Assembly (NCBI RefSeq): GCF_011492965.1 | Contig: NZ_CP045122.1 | Location: 62,001 to 126,000 of the forward strand | Source of the DNA: Rubrobacter marinus | GTDB lineage: Bacteria; Actinomycetota; Rubrobacteria; Rubrobacterales; Rubrobacteraceae | DNA: 64,000 nt | Direction of reading: 5' to 3' | In this document: in pieces, positions 63,055 through 64,000 of the stretch | Numbering within the stretch: the first letter of the stretch is position 1 | Layout: each line of letters starts with the position of its first letter | Position numbers and translations under genes: made by a program | The notes under the pieces: generated by a model | Databases searched by the model: none | The model's input: only the letters and a program-made list of their open reading frames with translations | Told to the model about the DNA's origin: nothing

Positions 63055-64000
63055 CTAAGGATTCACCGGCGCCGGCTCGAAGGCATCCATCGGTATGACC
63101 TCCCCGTTCTCCGACTCCAGGGCCCCGTAGGTGTCCTCGTGGAGAACCCCGTCGTAGACCACCTCCCCGTCCTCCGTGACCCTCTGGCGGGTCACCCACG
63201 TCGCGGAATACGGGGTCAAGGCGACCCGCCTGGAGCCCATCTCGACCTCCCTGCCCGTGGGTCGTCCCCAGACCTCGGCGTAGATGTAGCCGTCGTCGGA
63301 GACGTACTCGCGGATGAGCACGTAACCGTCCGAGGTATTCCGGAACTTCATGTCGAGCGCGCCGGCCCCGTTCTCGTCGCCGAACCACACGGTGGCGTCG
63401 AGGCCGGGCCGGATGTAAGGGAGCTGGGCGTAGTGGGGGCTGCGCTCGGTGACGTCGAGGCCCGCGTAGTTGGCGGCCATGTACAGGGTCGAGGTGACCT
63501 GGCAGAGCCCGCCGCCGTCGGCCAGGGTCTCCTTGCCGTCGACGATGACCTTCGAGGCGTTGTAGTCGAGCCCCGCGACGTTCTCGATCATGGAGAACGT
63601 TTCGCCCGGCGCCAGGACCATACCGTCGATGGCGTTCGAGGACATCCGGAGGTTCTCCACCCTCTCCGCGCTCTTGTCGCTCGTCAGCGTGTAGTCCGTG
63701 CGGTACCGGCCCAGAAGCTCCGTGGGCTTGAGCTCCTCGGCGCGGGCGGTGGTGAGCTCGGGCTCATCGGTGACGACGGGCACCTCGTACTCGCGTTGCC
63801 CCTCGAAGAGCCCCTGCTCGAGGTCCGCGAAGAGGGCCTCCTCGTCTATCGCCTTCCCGCTCTGGCCCGGTGTTACGGTGACCTCGCCGCCATTCATCTC
63901 GTATCCTGATTCGACCGGTTGGACCGCGAGCGCCGCGTACATCTCCGGGAGAGACTCGCGAAGACGATCGCGGTCGACCTCCACCAGAATCTCGCCCTCG
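63055..64000 (-). CDS. VanW-family protein, 5' end outside the window
   Basis: Partial: the frame stays open to the window edge. Visible 315 residues: a segment like the putative peptidoglycan-binding (YoaR) domain (V-T-V-T-P-G-Q-S-G-K-A-I-D), then VanW with L-L-G-R-Y-R-T-D-Y, L-A-P-G-E-T-F-S-M-I-E-N-V and G-G-G-L-C-Q-V-T-S-T-L-Y-M-A-A-N-Y-A-G-L, and a C-terminal G5-like strand region. VanW proteins are cell-wall associated and poorly characterised. Same strand as the transglutaminase gene that follows. Confidence 0.88.
   Translation of the reverse strand, partial: EGEILVEVDRDRLRESLPEMYAALAVQPVESGYEMNGGEVTVTPGQSGKAIDEEALFADLEQGLFEGQREYEVPVVTDEPELTTARAEELKPTELLGRYRTDYTLTSDKSAERVENLRMSSNAIDGMVLAPGETFSMIENVAGLDYNASKVIVDGKETLADGGGLCQVTSTLYMAANYAGLDVTERSPHYAQLPYIRPGLDATVWFGDENGAGALDMKFRNTSDGYVLIREYVSDDGYIYAEVWGRPTGREVEMGSRRVALTPYSATWVTRQRVTEDGEVVYDGVLHEDTYGALESENGEVIPMDAFEPAPVNP

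Noticed and set aside
61375..63909. 844-codon plus-strand frame across the transglutaminase and VanW genes
   Set aside because: Runs antisense through two well-supported genes and the gap between them; composition is shadow-like.
1..64000. CRISPR arrays, insertion sequences, integrases, rRNA or tRNA genes
   Set aside because: None seen on either strand; the island shows no visible mobile-element boundary.

Overview
The window is about 64 kb of very GC-rich DNA (roughly 70% by eye), with many GTG/TTG starts, short 4-base stop/start overlaps and actinobacterial-type gene content. This suggests a deep-branching actinobacterium, most plausibly Rubrobacter or a relative; that assignment is inference, since no rRNA or tRNA gene is present to test it. 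The dominant theme is metal, and above all copper, homeostasis. I see five DUF305 proteins, two CsoR repressors, a CopA ATPase, CopZ, a Csp-type cysteine-rich copper store, two multicopper oxidases (one giant), a YcnI-CopC-CopD operon, two CDF and two ZIP transporters, a NicO permease, a Fur-family regulator, an ArsR/SmtB regulator and two two-component systems.

Layout. 0.1-3.9 kb: LTA-synthase-like sulfatase, DUF1624 acyltransferase, frameshifted ZIP transporter. 4.1-8.6 kb: DUF305 lipoprotein, ankyrin lipoprotein sharing the same leader, a second DUF305 protein, then a coupled three-gene operon (CPVC membrane protein, rhodanese lipoprotein, CHGGC membrane protein). 8.7-10.3 kb: ArsR/SmtB repressor divergent from a CDF exporter. 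10.6-19.4 kb: copper island proper (Csp, CsoR1, unknown gene, methyltransferase, CopA, CsoR2, CopZ, multicopper oxidase, DUF305). 19.5-28.6 kb: a complex-I-like operon with all seven membrane subunits (A,H,J,K,L,M,N), in which the peripheral arm is replaced by one fusion of cysteine-poor NuoB- and NuoD-like parts around a His/Met-rich insert carrying two heavy-metal-binding motifs. 28.7-32.3 kb: Fur, NicO, methyltransferase, and an Xre/RES toxin-antitoxin pair. 32.5-37.8 kb: DUF4396, DUF305, OmpR/HK system, DUF2933, Asp-box protein. 38-40.5 kb: gene-poor decayed DNA and a WYL regulator. 40.5-52.9 kb (minus strand): ycnI-copC-copD, NarL-type system, small membrane-anchored protein, a 6-kb multicopper oxidase, a truncated alkaline-phosphatase-superfamily protein. 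52.9-57.3 kb: CDF, ZIP, membrane protein, DUF305, DUF3105, small Cys/His protein. 57.5-64 kb: second sulfatase, CPBP protease, TgpA-like transglutaminase, VanW protein running off the end.

The most unusual element is the complex-I-like operon. Its proton-channel subunits look intact, but NuoC, E, F, G and I are absent, the Fe-S ligands of NuoB are missing, and the metal-binding insert plus a CsoR-like box at its promoter tie it to copper. It resembles the energy-converting-hydrogenase-related (Ehr) idea but lacks the Fe-S wiring as well. CsoR-like boxes occur in two architectures (inverted ATACCC/GGGTAT and direct ATAGGG/GGGTAT) in front of copA, csoR2, csp, DUF305, nuoA, an unknown gene and the rhodanese operon. 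Two further shared cis-elements suggest separate regulons: an 11-bp-spaced TTCTTCACG direct repeat for the OmpR system and a 44-bp repeat with a 16-bp palindrome near the NarL system.

Quality caution: at least eight genes, including nuoH, are broken by frameshifts. Nearly all would be repaired by one extra base in a short G or C run, so most are probably sequence errors; I report them as disrupted but likely functional genes.
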